In this document: piece after piece, positions 23,768 through 33,345 of the stretch
Layout of the letters: the number at the start of each line of letters is the position of its first letter
Position numbering within the stretch: the stretch's first letter is position 1
Assembly: GCA_009733575.1 (NCBI GenBank)
Contig: ML769390.1
Span: forward strand, 248,001 to 312,000
DNA from: Gymnopus androsaceus JB14
Lineage: Eukaryota; Basidiomycota; Agaricomycetes; Agaricales; Omphalotaceae
DNA: 64,000 bases
Direction of reading: 5' to 3'
Notes under the pieces: generated by a model
The model's input: only the letters and a program-made list of their open reading frames with translations
What the model was told of the DNA's origin: nothing
Database searches by the model: none
Position numbers and translations under genes: made by a program

Positions 23768-24863
23768 CTAACACACAACACAACATTTCCATCCCTTTCC
23801 AGTCTCCTCTTGCAAAGCACTCTTAGTGCTGCTCTTTCGTCGATGATGCCGTCCGTCCGACTGGGAGTGTGACTGCGCGCCATCACGCATTAACATACTG
23901 GCACGAGTCGCGGTCTCGAAAACATCGTCCACTCCCTCGATTTTCAAAGCTGAGCATTCTTTGTAGGCGCGGGCACCTATCGTTTGAGCGACACGTTCAC
24001 CCATCTCCCGAGTGACGTATGGTGCAGGATTGTCGGGAGTGTTTGGGTGAGTGGGACTTGGCCGAAGATCGGCCTTACACCCAACAAGAATGACAGGGAT
24101 TGTGGGGCCACAAATAGAACGTACTTCCTCTATCCACTGCAATTGGGAAAGCGATGAACGGTCATTGCAAAAGCGTACAGATGTAACCATACCTTGGTCT
24201 CTACGTTCTCCAAAGAATCGGGAGTGTCGAGGGCAAATGCAATAAGAATAACATGGGACTTGGAGTATGACATTGGTCGTAAACGCTAAAGGGAGCCAGA
24301 GTTAGTACCATTTCGGCAGAGGTCAACTAGACAGCTTGCTTCATATTCCTCCTGGCCTCTGTGAAATTCGGAACATCATTGTGGGAGTGTAAATGAAGCG
24401 AAAAAGACATGACGCACGCAGTATCCCATAATGCTAGCTGAACAGGTTTCTCATCAAGTCTTATTTCAGCGACATAGTTGTCAAACACAGCTAGAAAAGT
24501 TGTAGAGTTAGGTGATGCTTGGATAGTCTAGCTATGACTGCGCACTGGGTTGCTATATGAATGAAATCAGATTTGTGGGGAAAGAATAGGACTGAGGCAT
24601 ACATATTCTTTAGGGAATTCTCCCAATGCAAAAGAGCACAGTAAAGACGTCTTTCCGCAAGCACCTAGAGGCAAAAGGTCAGGAGAAAGGCTGAAGGTGC
24701 AGTTAGGATTATTACGTGCCATCGCCTACTATAACGAGTTTTCGACGGATCTAGCAGAACATCAAGACGTAAGCCAGCGACAAAAAGGCTTGGAAAGACT
24801 TTGGAAGGGATAATGGGAATGGAGGTGTGGGGGAGAAAGACATACAGGATTTTGAGAGGTCAT
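23768..24863 (-). CDS. RHO2: Rho-family small GTPase, RHO2 type
   Basis: Membrane-anchored GTPase switch for cell-wall and polarity signalling. Start MTSQNP at 24863. P-loop RRKLVIVGDGACGKTSLL; effector loop FPKEYQPTVFDNYVAE; switch II WDTAGQEEYERLRPMSYS; WIEEVRSICG; base-recognition VGCKADL; VAQTIGARAYKECSALKIEG VDDVFETATRA. The C-terminus is basic, then KCCVVC, a CAAX-type prenylation signal. The ERLRPMSY and GVDDVFE-ATRA wording fits Rho2 better than Rho1 or Rho3. Assembly needs seven exons, including a 7-nt one at 24546-24552, and two introns with GC donors (24665-24719 and 24286-24339). All other introns are GT-AG. Confidence 0.88.
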
Positions 24864-25003
24864 GTCGTATGAATTCAGTCAAGGGACAAAAGACAGCTCA
24901 AGGGGCCAGGAGAAAGCAAGACAGAAGTATAAGAATGAAATAGAAGGAAAATAAAGAAGGAAAATAATGGATTAAGTCGCCTTGCGTATGGGTTAAGGAC
25001 AAG

Positions 25004-25423
25004 ATGAACAAGTTTCGTCACAGTTATTGTATTACGGCACCACTTCACAGGCGCCAACGGGATTTATTTTCTTCCAAGTTCTTTCGATTTGGTTTCTACG
25101 GACATTCAGCCCAGTATTCTGGTGGAAAACGACTATCTCGACTCTACAGCACAGCTACCCAACAGCCACCTATTGAGATCAAGTGCACAGTCATACCCGA
25201 GAACCCATTTGCGCGGTGTTTATTGCCCGCCGCAGTGAAAGAAAGTTATAGTTTAGTCGTCGTAGGCCGACCAGTTAGTCGATCATTTAGATCTAACCGA
25301 CATACTTCAGGCTTCCAAGCGGTAAGTTTTGTCGGGTCAAATCACATAGGGAACACCGAGAGAGAGTCCTGCACGGCGATGATCAAGATGCGAAGGACTC
25401 TTGAGAATTGCCTTCACTGGTGA
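25004..25423 (+). CDS. Possible first exon of a mitochondrial-type hypothetical protein
   Basis: ATG-started frame of 139 codons. Its N-terminus looks like a mitochondrial presequence: basic, hydroxylated, no acidic residues for about 45 residues (RRQRDLFSSKFFRFGFYGHS ... RLSRLYSTATQQPPI). A perfect donor (GTAAGT) follows codon GCG at about 25320, so the exon probably ends there and the rest of the printed frame is intron. No downstream exon was identified with confidence. No family was recognised. It may be a decayed gene. Confidence 0.3.
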   Translation: MNKFRHSYCITAPLHRRQRDLFSSKFFRFGFYGHSAQYSGGKRLSRLYSTATQQPPIEIKCTVIPENPFARCLLPAAVKESYSLVVVGRPVSRSFRSNRHTSGFQAVSFVGSNHIGNTERESCTAMIKMRRTLENCLHW

Positions 25424-26172
25424 GGTACTGCATATCTGGCAGCAAATGAATCAGTACGGGAACATTCCGTTGACAGACTGCACGATTCTAAGCCTTCGAA
25501 TGCGCAGTGATCATGTCTCATTCCACCTCGCCGCCGCCAAGATACCGACAAGCTTCTAGAGCATTCTCAGTCTCTTTTTTCAAGTCCGCGAAATACAACT
25601 CGGTTCAAGAATCACGAACCATACCTCTTGGAGATCGCGAGGCCCAAGGATGTGTATATTAGCCGTGGAGAAGACATAAAAAGAGCATTGCGAGAACCTG
25701 AAGTGACCGTGTCAGAAGAGCAGAGAATTCGAGTGCCATCGGGCTGCAAAAATGCTAACGTCGATTAGAACTGCTCAGATATGTGCAAGCTCCAGGTACA
25801 GTATGGAGTCAGTGTATCCACCACCATCTCCAATCGAGAGTAAAAGAAATGGTGACCGTGCTTAATCAAGAGCGAACCGCGGGGAAGGCGCCATCAATGG
25901 CTCCTATTGGCTCGGACCATTCGGCGCGGAGCCCTTAACAGACTCCAAACTTGCTCATTTCTTCATCTTTCTGCCTATGTTGACTCTACCTTCTTTCTGT
26001 TATCGAGATTAACCATTGCGCCCTCCGTTTGATCTCCCGTCCGAAGAGCTAATCGTCAAAGCCGCACTTATACACGCGAGTGCAGTGGATTCGAGTATCC
26101 TTCATCGGTTGTAAAATGTTCGGCCTTTCCGTTTCCATACAAACCTTCCTCTAATCCTATGGCATACAGTTT
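25424..26172. other. Stretch without a supported gene
   Basis: A 49-codon ATG frame near 25513 has no motif. The right part should be the promoter of the APH-type gene. Confidence 0.3.
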
Positions 26173-27024
26173 ATGTCGCAAAACTCATCGTTGTGGTTAC
26201 CAAATTCGTACCAGGACTTGAATGACCTTCCTCCCGAAAATATCGTCTATCAGCCCAAGCTAGGAGGCAGCAAAGTCGTTCGTACTTCCCCCGGTACAGT
26301 GATAAAATACAGAGGAGACTTGGCTGAGGAAGTCAATTGCCTCAACTTTGCTCGTAATACTCTCTCTACTATCCACGTCCCGCGAGTGCTCCATCATCCA
26401 GGTGATGCTCGTCGGCCATCATTATGGGATCCACGTACAGAGGTAATCCCACAGGTCTGGTATATCTGCATGGAAGAGGTTCCCGGAGTCCAGTTGAATG
26501 AGGTCATCGATACCTTTACTCCTCAGCAACTGGAACACGTCGCCTCCCAGATAAAGAGCGCTCTCGCCGAGATGCACTCTGTGCGAGCAGATATTCTTGG
26601 GTCTGTCTCTGGAGGTCCCTTTCGGAATTCATACTTCTTCCCGTATGCCATTAAACCACAAAGTGCTTGGCCCAAAGTCTCAGACTTTATCGACCATTAT
26701 CATCAACTCCTGATGTCATTTGGCACCGAGGAATACGCCAAGGAACTACTTTCCCATTTTCCCCAGGACTGCCCGATACACTTCACCCACGGTGATCTCG
26801 TTCCGCGTAACATCCTGGTGCAAGAGTCTACTATCACCGGAATCGTGGACTGGTCCATGGCCGGGTTCTACCCGGAATTCTGGGAATATTGCCGAATGCA
26901 CGACGAGAGCGAGCAGTCTGAAGGCTGGAACAAGGTCTTGACAATGATCTTCCCCGAACCACGGCGCGATAGCCAAATCGCAGCTCTCCACCGTCTAATG
27001 GGGACTTTGATGTACAATCTGTGA
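26173..27024 (+). CDS. APH-family phosphotransferase-like protein, intronless
   Basis: 283 aa in one exon. Kinase fold of the aminoglycoside/choline phosphotransferase superfamily. The N-lobe has VVRTSPGTVIKYRG with a candidate ATP-binding Lys. The catalytic loop is FTHGDLVPRNILV (His-Gly-Asp and Asn) and the metal-binding motif is GIVDWSMAGFYPEFWEY. All key residues are present, so it may be active on a small molecule. This family is greatly expanded in mushrooms and is not evidence of drug resistance. Substrate unknown. ATG at 26173; lack of introns is notable next to intron-rich neighbours. Confidence 0.85.
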   Translation: MSQNSSLWLPNSYQDLNDLPPENIVYQPKLGGSKVVRTSPGTVIKYRGDLAEEVNCLNFARNTLSTIHVPRVLHHPGDARRPSLWDPRTEVIPQVWYICMEEVPGVQLNEVIDTFTPQQLEHVASQIKSALAEMHSVRADILGSVSGGPFRNSYFFPYAIKPQSAWPKVSDFIDHYHQLLMSFGTEEYAKELLSHFPQDCPIHFTHGDLVPRNILVQESTITGIVDWSMAGFYPEFWEYCRMHDESEQSEGWNKVLTMIFPEPRRDSQIAALHRLMGTLMYNL

Positions 27025-27452
27025 GATGCTCAGAGTATGGAAACACAAAAAACGGATATCACCAGTCTGTGGCGTACGATGGGCAATCAATGCTGAAGAA
27101 CTCTCTGGAGCCAGCATATGTATCTTACTACCTATGAGGTGATTGATCGATGCTACGTCCTTGCTACGTCCTCACTACGACTATGTCTTCACTTAGCACT
27201 ATCCTGTACAGTTTGAATTGATGATGTCAGCATAGGAGACTTCTTCTCCACTTACTCCCACAGCAGAAATTTAGTAGCGTCAGCTCGAGTCGGAGTAATG
27301 CCAGTTTTTTGGCCGTAGCTCTTTCTCAAGCTTCCACGCCTTTTATTCCATCCTTTCTTCTACTGTTCTGGAAATCTTGAAAGCCTACCACTAAAGATTG
27401 TTCAAGTTCGAACCTTAACGTCTATGAAAATCAAACTGACGCGAATTACAGC
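27025..27452. other. Intergenic
   Basis: No gene seen. It carries a short imperfect direct repeat, gctacgtcct, near 27151-27172. Confidence 0.35.
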
Positions 27453-27977
27453 ATGTCGCGTCAACTGAATATGAACTATTATGATTCAATACCTGACGAT
27501 GATTCGGAAAAAGATGTCTACTTACAAGGTGAATGCCCCCTTTTTTGGATGTATGAACTTGCTCTAATCTTCTACTAAGCCAATGGTCATAATTTCGACG
27601 GCCGAGAGAGACATGTAGTTATCCACTGGAAAAATGGAAATTTAGCTGATAATCCGGTCACTCAACTCGTTCAGCTCAGTGGAATTCGAGGGAGATTCAT
27701 CTTTGATTCGCTTGTCGCAAAGCTACGGAATCCCGCGACGATGGACGGTGCCCATACACAGTATTACTTGGGCAATTTTACGCGCGAGGAGCGTCAACTC
27801 CTACTGCATCTGGCGGAAGCAGTCCATTTTGACAAAACCTCAGTGATTAATGGATGTCGAGTTTGGATGAGGGAATTATTGGAGGCGATGGTAAAAGAAA
27901 ATCTGATTTCGGAAGAGACGTTCGAGATCATTGCGATAGAAGTACCACTTCCTAAACGTCTCCCCGAAACGGAGTAA
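27453..27977 (+). CDS. Small conserved-looking fungal protein, family uncertain
   Basis: Two exons: 27453 to about 27530 (MSRQLNMNYYDSIPDDDSEK) and about 27582-27977, joined by a GT-AG intron. About 155 aa, acidic start. RERHVVIHWKNGNLADNPVT and RGRFIFDSLVAKLRN suggest a small beta domain. A helical end follows (TREERQLLLHLAEAVHFD; GCRVWMRELLEAMVKENLIS). The GCR-W segment and the H-W motif recall an uncharacterised fungal family (DUF7770-like), but this is a guess. No signal peptide or membrane segment. Confidence 0.6.
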
Positions 27978-28229
27978 CCTCAAATACACAATACACGTAG
28001 TATGTTGGGTTCGACTGGGTAATTTCAATTCACAGGTGCAGCCATTCGTAATATAGCGCGCGCGAAGGACTTTCATCTAAATAATAGTATCAATCCTCTC
28101 AATTACCGTTTTTAACTACATTTCTAGATATCTATAGGTAATACATAGTGTCGAAAAATACATAAGTATGGGAATTATCGGGGAATAAATATAATAATAA
28201 TACATGGGATGTTCCGTTAGCTTACCGAA

Positions 28230-30499
28230 TTAAAATAATGTTATGTTGTTTTCCAATGCGTCAAAGTTGCTGTAGGATTGATTCAGCGAGGACCAGCTAT
28301 TGGGAGGAGTCTCCGCAAGCGTCAAGAGACTTGAGTTGTTCCCATCTTCGAGATGCCACCTCCTGAAGGCCGCTTGTAGAATCGATAGGCCAATATAGGA
28401 CAGATTCCCAGTCATGGCAGTGCTCTGCTGTGACAATTCATGGAATACTGTGTAAACTTTTTCCAGGACAGCACCCTTTTGAGACCAATGCTGAGGGTCA
28501 ATCTGGAGCAATAATGTCACGGAAGCTTCGAGTAACATGAATAAGTTATCGTTGCTCGAGTCGAGAGACGGTAATAGGTTTGGGAGGCCGCCGAGGTCTG
28601 CATCAGACCTGGAACATCCAATATCGTGTGCAGCGCATTGCATTTCAATGAGCTCGATGCAAAAATCCGCACATGATTTATTGTCGATGGATGTTATGGA
28701 TGTACCAGCATAGCCATCGAATGCATGCAGCTTCATTTTCAAAAACAGGAACCAGCAAGAGAGCGAGAAACTCTTGACGGACCCCGAATGGTCGATCCCA
28801 AATGCCTTTTCAACATCATTGGTCCTTGCCCATTGATCCAACTGATAGTCTAGCGCGAGGATTACTCCCTCATGCAAAGGATCGCGTCCAAGATACTAGG
28901 ATAAAAATATAAGCGCCTTTCTAGCAGGAAGACCCAAGACAACTCACCAGTTGATTGATATTTTCGGCCAGAAAACCAAGATCATGTAGCGCTGAAAGGT
29001 AAGGAAAAGATCCTTCCGAATAAGTCGTAAATTCAGAAAGAACGTTTGAGATCTGCTTCATCGAAGGACAACCAAGTAGTGCTGAATAAAGCCTACGTGG
29101 AAGAAATGAGCAGTTTTCTCGTGCGTGTCGAATAAAGATATACCTGTCCCACATCACAAGATTATTCCATGCGAGCCTCCGAAGATATTTTTCCTGGTCC
29201 GTCCACTGCCTACATTGGGGGTCATGATGTAGCTCCAATGACACTGCTACCCGAATCCAATGCCCTAGAAGCTTCCACGCCTCATTCAACCTCCCCAATG
29301 CAGCGTGTCTTTTGCTAAGTAGAGGCACAGCCAGACAAGCCAACAGGGATCCGTCTAAAGGGAACTTTGTGCTCACAAAGCTAGAGAAGTGAGGCATATC
29401 GTCTGCAATACGCAGGGCTGTCATAGAGCACTGGGAAAATAGCTCGCTATTGTGATCGTGACTGCTGGATGCGTTCGGGGAAGCAGTAGCGAGGAGTGCA
29501 AAGAGAAGACAAAGCCAATTCGGATCAAGGCAGGTATCGGGCAGTGAGTCTGGGTAGTGGAGAAAGTCCCACATTTGGGCGACCGCAGCGATGATCCAGT
29601 TTTTCGGAAGACCGAAGTTCCAATTGAAGTAGTTAAAGTAGGTATTCAGTAGTTGTTCAGTAACTGGACGTGGTGGTATTTTTTCGACGATAGAGGCCAA
29701 CTTTAATGAAGTATCTTGGGAATAGTTTGGTCTTATCATGAAGATAGGAGAGTAGGAGCGACCGTTTTGTAGCCCGGCGTTGGGAAGAACATGATTATTT
29801 ACCATCTGTAGAACATGTTATTAGGATCCACAAAGTGAGTATAATCAGCCTCTTACCGTTTTGAAGAGTGTGCAGAGAGGAACCCCTTCCGAAATATCCT
29901 TCCTGACCTGCAGGGAGAACTTGAAGAGACAGAGCGATGGTCTCAAGCGTAATCGGATCCAGACATGGTCCTCCCTCACTGTTCCAAGACGCTGGTTCAG
30001 GGGACGAGGACGCTGAATGATTATTATTAATGCTTGGACTCGAGGAAAGTGCAGGTGAGGCTGGTGAGTCATTCCTGGAGTTGGGAAAGAGAACGGAGCC
30101 GAATGAAGAAGAAGACTGGCTACCAGACCACGCAAAATCCGCATTTATCCTAGATTGCTCTAATTGCTGTTCGAGAAGACAGATGCGGTCCGAAAGCTGC
30201 TGTACTTCTTTTTTGTCCTCTGATTCAATCATGGCCGTCTTTGTGTGAGAAGGAGGTCTCGCTGGAGTTGGCCGAGCGATAGGGACTGGGGACCAATAAC
30301 AGAGGTGCGGAACACCTCTCGATGTACACAACCCGCAAGGATTGGCACGATCGCATTTCTGTTGCGATGAAGGTAAATCAATGTATTTGGATGAATAAAG
30401 CAAACATACCTGACGTCTTTTCGTGCACTCGACACAGCTGAGTCGCAAACGCCGTCTAGTTTTCTTCGCTTTGACAGACTCAGATGAGTTCGGATTCAT
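28230..30499 (-). CDS. Zn2Cys6 transcription factor with middle homology region
   Basis: Nuclear DNA-binding regulator. Start MNPNSSESVKAKKTRRRL at 30499. The zinc cluster is split by an intron and reads CVECTKRRQKCDRANPCGLC then TSRGVPHLC, spacing C-x2-C-x6-C-x5-C-x2-C-x8-C. A short coiled coil follows (DRICLLEQQLEQSRINAD). The fungal-specific middle region has YFNYFNWNFGLPKNWI, LGHWIRVAVSLELHHDP and RRLAWNNLVMWDRYIF. Four exons; introns near 30361-30410, 29806-29857 and 28897-28946. About 715 aa. Target genes unknown; both flanking genes are transcribed independently. Confidence 0.88.
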
Positions 30500-30693
30500 C
30501 TTTCTCTGCGACGTCTGGCAAGATAGACATCTAGTCTTTTATAAACTTCGTGTTCGTTTTAAAATTGCGTTGGATGCTACACAGGTATAATGATGCGAAG
30601 AAAGGTGCTAATGTGTGATGTCTATGAAGATACAGAGTGAAACAGGATAAAGTGCTCGAATAACGTACAACAAGACGACCCAAAAACCGAAAT

Positions 30694-31901
30694 CTAGACG
30701 CCCAGTAGTCGCTTCCCACCTTGCCATACAGTGAAACTCACTGCAGTCATTGGAATCACTTTAAGGTATCCTATGCTCAGTCCAACATAGAAACCTCTCC
30801 ATCCAGACGCCCCCCATATGGTGCGTATTGTTTCGCCCCATCGCAACCATCTATCTGGACGAGTAATCCCCCCTACCTGCATTCGCCTTCTGATCACTTC
30901 AAAGGGGTAAGACGCAGTCTGTGCTAAAGCACCCGACACAGCACCTATTGTAAGATCTGCGACAGGTGTTGGTTTTCTATTGTTGTTAAGTGGAGGGAGA
31001 AAGCGCGCGCGCAGGTACCCCCAGCTTAAAAAGGATACTCCAGCGTAGGGTATCATTCCGACCATAGTGGCTGAAAATCCGCGGTAGAATTTTAATATAG
31101 GGAATCGATTAAAATAGTGTTTTGCATTGGCTGCAAGAAGATCCTGAGATGCCGTTTGTTGAAGATTAGCTTGTTCATGATAAATTTCTCTGAAGGAACG
31201 ATAGAGAGATGTGCTTTTTGTTTGGTCGGAAGACTTGGTGTGGAAAGCTAGTCGAACTCGGAAAACTTCCAGGGGATAGGTGAAGAATACCGATATCATT
31301 CCTGAAACGACATATTGAATGAGCACCATGCACATCAGAACAGCCCCTACATACCTGAGATTGACCCAGCAGAAAATCTGCGAAGATTGGTTTCCTCCTT
31401 CCGCGTGGGCATTAAGAACTGCCAAGATAACGCATTTCAGTTCTGTGAGCACAGCAAATCAGAGAGCGCTACACCGACATAATGAACTTGATCATAGGCC
31501 ATGTATTTTATGGCAGCATAGGGGAATATGCGAAGCAGCGTCACTGAATGGCCCTGGAATAATCCTCGAACACCGGTAGACTTGTAAATTTCGGTGCCTG
31601 CGCGAAACGTGCCACTCCAAGTTCCTAGAATAGAGTAAGATAGACTGTGTCTGGAAACCATTGCAGCCGGCGCACCTGCATACTTTTGGAAATCTGGATT
31701 AGAAGCCTGGAATAGAATCTTCACTCGGTCAAGAGGCGCAACTACAGTCTTTGCCTACAAGCAAGCATCATGAATGATTTAGCAAGCAAGAAATGCGGAG
31801 ACTGAACGTACAAGGCAGCCAGCAACTCCTCCAGCAAGACCTGAACGAATAATATAATGCAAGCTCCGTTTGTCTTGTTTAACGGAGACATCTGAACTCA
31901 T
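30694..31901 (-). CDS. LEU5: Mitochondrial carrier, LEU5/SLC25A16-42 type (CoA-related transport)
   Basis: Inner-membrane solute carrier with three repeats. Signatures: [34 protein letters not shown] and [42 protein letters not shown] and [20 protein letters not shown] are characteristic of the Leu5 group, which supports coenzyme A accumulation in mitochondria. Start [20 protein letters not shown] at 31901 with LAGGVAGCL in TM1. Four or more exons; an intron splits the first PxDxxK motif. Substrate specificity is inferred from the subfamily. Confidence 0.82.
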
Positions 31902-32089
31902 TTGCAGCAGCCGCTGCGTTTCATACGATTGCTGAGGATATCAGTTAGATTCTGGTTTGAGAGGAGGACAAAGAGCCACTTTTGTAGTAAGATGATGAAA
32001 GTTGTAGCCGGACCTTGAAACGGGTATTATGAAGCTGATGAGTAAGATTCGAGAACATGTGATAACCAGATCTCTTCCTTTCCGCCGCC
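31902..32089. promoter_or_regulatory. Divergent promoter (carrier/HOP2)
   Basis: 188 bp separate the starts of the minus-strand carrier and plus-strand HOP2; both promoters must lie here. No motif was assigned. Confidence 0.4.
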
Positions 32090-33121
32090 ATGGCCACCAA
32101 AGCGAAATCCAACACCAAAGTGCTCAAAGGACAGGAAGGTACGCCTGAAATCTCTCTCAGAGATCCTCTAATCACGCTTTCCTAGCGGAAGACAAGATTT
32201 TAGAATATGTTAAACGAGTTCGGTTGCATTTCAATGTTTTTTCGGGCTTCAGCACGCTGAAACGCGTCTCCGAAACAGATGAATAGACCCTATGGTGCTG
32301 TGGATGTTGCTGCAAATTTGAAAGGCGCTGTTCCAAAAGCAGCAACCCAGAAAATATTGGCCGCGCTTGCAGAAAAGGGAGAGCTAGTTCAGAAGAATTA
32401 TGGTACGTGGTCATTGCATAACGCTAACGATGAAACTTGATAGAGTTTTTCCAGGCAAAACAACTTTCTTTGTGGCCAATCAGGCGAAAATAGACGCGCT
32501 TTCACCTGATCAAATATCTGCATCCGAAGAAGAATCGAAGAAATTAGACGAAGAAAACAAGGCTCTCGCCGCCCAGATCAAGACTACCACCGCTGGTAGA
32601 TTTTATCTTAGCTGGATGCTTTTGTTATGTAACAATAACTTCTATTAGAGCTAGCGAAGATCAAGAACACACCTTCGGATTCCGAGCTGGACGAACAACT
32701 TGCATCTTTAGAGGACGCGGTAAGATTTACGCGACTCATATATATCCTTACCTTGAACACTCCTTTCAGATCGCAAAGCGATCCGTCTTACTCCAACCTC
32801 TGCGCTCTGGTGCACCACCGATGTCGACCGAAGACATTGCCAAGGTCGATGCTGAGTGGTTGAAGTGGAGGGCGGAATGGGTGAGGCGGAAGAAGGTATT
32901 CAACACGTCAGTTACTTGCTGCCCCGCCTTCGAATCCATCTTGTCTGAACTCGTTCATCGATAGGTTCTGGCACATTGTAACCGACTCTTTACCTCCTCA
33001 AGATGCTACGATACTCTCAGAAGACCTGGGAATTGAATTCGACACCCCCGAACACGCTGTTCTCGAGAAAGGCCCTTTGTGCACTATTGCTGGGAAAAAT
33101 CCTCTCAAGCGAAAACGATAG
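32090..33121 (+). CDS. HOP2: Meiotic recombination factor HOP2 (PSMC3IP homologue)
   Basis: Partner of Mnd1 that stimulates Dmc1/Rad51 strand exchange in meiosis. Start MATKAKSNTKVLKGQE in a strong context (gccgccATGG). Winged-helix domain: DKILEYVKRMNRPYGAVDV, KAATQKILAALAEKGELVQK and NYGKTTFFVANQAKIDALSP. Leucine-zipper coiled coil: EESKKLDEENKALAAQIKTT and LDEQLASLEDAIAKRSVLLQ. C-terminal domain: WLKWRAEWVRRKKVFNTFWH and LPPQDATILSEDLGIEFD, ending with a basic NPLKRKR. About seven exons, all GT-AG. Full length for the family (about 230 aa). Confidence 0.92.
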
Positions 33122-33254
33122 GATATTATTGCTGTGTTTTCTGTTCTGCTTGCTATTCTACCGAAGGACCGTCACTACGCATCTGGATTCTATTGCACAT
33201 GTATAACTTTCTTGGCCGACTTGTATTCGATACTGCAACTTGTATCCTTGTGAC
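33122..33254. other. HOP2 3' flank
   Basis: Short stretch between the HOP2 stop and the hairpin; probable 3' untranslated region. Confidence 0.3.
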
Positions 33255-33345
33255 TACAGTGACGGCGGTTAATGATGAACCACCCACATGGCTTATTAAA
33301 TTGAATTGAATTGCCGGTGGTTCATCATTAACCGCCGTCACTGTA
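33255..33345. repeat. Perfect hairpin, 30-bp arms, 31-nt loop
   Basis: Positions 33255-33284 and 33316-33345 are exact inverted copies (arm starts tacagtgacggcggttaatg). The AT-rich loop contains ttgaattgaatt. No obvious target-site duplication flanks it. It lies 134 bp past the HOP2 stop and could fold in the HOP2 transcript or be a recent foldback insertion. Confidence 0.95.

Noticed and set aside
26173..27024. Antibiotic resistance gene interpretation of the APH-like protein
   Set aside because: APH-fold proteins are abundant ordinary genes in mushrooms; nothing in the sequence points to a drug substrate.
30030..30248. Plus-strand frame opposite the Zn2Cys6 gene
   Set aside because: Shadow of the real minus-strand exon that encodes the zinc cluster linker.
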